Below, in pieces: positions 3,888 through 5,013 of a DNA stretch of 5,013 nucleotides. The notes beneath the pieces were generated by a model. The model was given only the letters and a program-made list of their open reading frames with translations, was not told the DNA's origin and did not search any database. The DNA comes from Atopobium sp. (GTDB lineage: Bacteria > Actinomycetota > Coriobacteriia > Coriobacteriales > Atopobiaceae): positions 1 through 5,013 of the forward strand of contig JABZHD010000094.1 in the NCBI GenBank assembly GCA_015259045.1. The letters run 5' to 3'. Position numbers and translations under genes: made by a program. The stretch's first letter is position 1. Every line of letters starts with the position of its first letter.

Positions 3888-5013
3888 GTGGTAGATCGCT
3901 ACACCGGCAAAGAAATGGGCCACATCTTTTCTTTGGAGAACAAGTACGCCGTTTGGCAGGAGATTGAAGTCCTTGCGTGCGAAGCACAGGCTGAGCTTGG
4001 TGTTATTGGCATTTCTCGCGAAGAGGCAGCTTGGATTCGCGAGCATGCAGCGTTTAACCGCGCTGAGGTAGACGAGATTGAGGCTGTTACCAACCACGAT
4101 GTCATTGCGTTTCTGACCAACATGGGCTCCTATATTGATGCTGAGGTTCCAGAGGGTGAGCTCAAGCCAAGCCGCTGGGTTCACTATGGCATGACCTCAA
4201 CAGACTTGGGCGATACCGCTCTTTGCTACCAACTGACTCAGGCATGTGACCTGCTCATTGCTGCGGTTCGTCGCTGCGCTGCTATCTGCAAGCGTCGTGC
4301 TTTTGAGGAGCGCGACACTCTGTGCGTCGGCCGCACTCACGGCATTCACGCCGAGCCTATGACCTTTGGCATGAAATTTGGTAGCTGGGCCTGGGAGTTT
4401 AAGCGCGACCTTGACCGACTCAAGGATGCTCGCAAAAACGTTGCCTATGGTGCTATTTCTGGTGCTGTTGGAACTTACTCTTCCATTGATCCTTTTGTTG
4501 AGGAGTACGTTTGCGAGAAACTCGGTCTTGTCCACGATCCACTTTCAACTCAGGTAATTTCTCGCGACCACCACGCTTATCTTGCTGGCGTTCTGGCAAC
4601 CGTTGCCGCTACCTGCGAGCGTATTGCAACTGAGATGCGTGCGCTGCAGAAGACCGATACCCTCGAGGCTGAGGAGCCATTCCGCAAGGGCCAGAAGGGC
4701 TCTTCCGCTATGCCTCACAAGCGCAATCCTATTACTGCCGAGAAGATCTGTGGTTTGTCCCGCGTAGTTAAGGCAAACGCACAGGTTGCTTTTGATAACG
4801 TTGCTCTTTGGCACGAGCGTGATATCAGCCACTCTTCCGCTGAGCGCGTTGCCCAGGCAGACAGCTTTATTGCTCTTGACCACATGCTGTCAAAGCTTGA
4901 GTTCCTGCTTGATGGCATGGTCCTGTATCCAGAGCAAATGATGGCCAACCTCAATAAGACCCGTGGCATGCTCTTCTCGTCAAAGGTTCTTCTTGCCCTG
5001 GTCAACACTGGTA
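3888..5013 (+). CDS. purB: Adenylosuccinate lyase PurB, N-terminal 375 residues (3' end outside window)
   Basis: PurB is a cytoplasmic homotetramer that acts twice in purine synthesis: it splits SAICAR to AICAR and adenylosuccinate to AMP, releasing fumarate each time. Visible family landmarks are RYTGKEMGHIFS at the N-terminus, NHDVIAF (H70), MTSTDLGDT (102-110), GRTHGIHAEPMTFG (149-161, with H151 the expected catalytic acid), AISGAVGTY (189-197), and the fumarate-lyase signature GSSAMPHKRNP (271-281) carrying the catalytic Ser loop. WHERDISHSSAER (308-320) is also typical of PurB. Bacterial PurB is usually 430-480 residues, so roughly 55-105 are missing at the right edge. No frameshift or missing key residue is seen. 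It follows the tRNA-Lys terminator by about 20 bases. Whether other pur genes follow cannot be seen. Confidence 0.96.
   Translation, partial: MVDRYTGKEMGHIFSLENKYAVWQEIEVLACEAQAELGVIGISREEAAWIREHAAFNRAEVDEIEAVTNHDVIAFLTNMGSYIDAEVPEGELKPSRWVHYGMTSTDLGDTALCYQLTQACDLLIAAVRRCAAICKRRAFEERDTLCVGRTHGIHAEPMTFGMKFGSWAWEFKRDLDRLKDARKNVAYGAISGAVGTYSSIDPFVEEYVCEKLGLVHDPLSTQVISRDHHAYLAGVLATVAATCERIATEMRALQKTDTLEAEEPFRKGQKGSSAMPHKRNPITAEKICGLSRVVKANAQVAFDNVALWHERDISHSSAERVAQADSFIALDHMLSKLEFLLDGMVLYPEQMMANLNKTRGMLFSSKVLLALVNTG

Noticed and set aside
3750..5008. Reverse-strand open frames across tRNA-Lys and purB
   Set aside because: They lie opposite a well-supported tRNA and purB; the first even translates the tRNA gene.
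1..5013. CRISPR array, insertion sequence, integrase or prophage attachment site next to the tRNAs
   Set aside because: No evenly spaced repeats, transposase or integrase frames were seen, and no repeat of a tRNA 3' end was found inside the window.

Overview
This window looks like ordinary chromosome from a low-to-moderate-GC Gram-positive bacterium. The best guess is an Actinobacteria/Coriobacteriia member of the Atopobium/Lancefieldella/Olsenella type. That placement is inference, from a thioester plus SpaA-type surface protein, tRNA genes with encoded CCA ends, strong AGGAGG-like ribosome binding sites with frequent GTG starts, and the style of the PurB and M29 peptidase proteins. No single base pattern proves it.

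Layout from left to right. Positions 1-1157 (minus strand) hold the first 385 codons of a secreted, probably wall-anchored adhesin: a signal peptide, a thioester (TQXA-type) domain with its Cys and Gln, one complete SpaA/Cna-B-like domain and the start of a second. The C-terminus runs off the left edge. A 146-base divergent intergenic region with an imperfect inverted repeat separates it from a Fur-family regulator (1304-1705, plus strand). That regulator carries all five residues expected of a PerR-type peroxide sensor and both structural Cys pairs, and is closed by a strong terminator.

Positions 1761-2176 have no convincing gene but contain several strong hairpins. One part (about 1891-2045) can fold into a rod with a closing stem, an open middle and a long apical hairpin, and has a short local resemblance to 6S RNA. 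This is the main unexplained part of the window. It is followed by a tRNA-Gly(CCC) gene (2177-2251) with an extended -10 promoter and a UUCG-loop terminator.

Next come an M29-family metallo-aminopeptidase (2418-3695), a tRNA-Lys(TTT) gene (3744-3819) with its own terminator, and the first 375 codons of purB, adenylosuccinate lyase (3888 to the right edge). Apart from the divergent adhesin/regulator pair, the genes look like independent units: each tRNA and the regulator is followed by its own terminator, and there is no obvious multi-gene operon. No insertion sequence, CRISPR array or integrase is visible.
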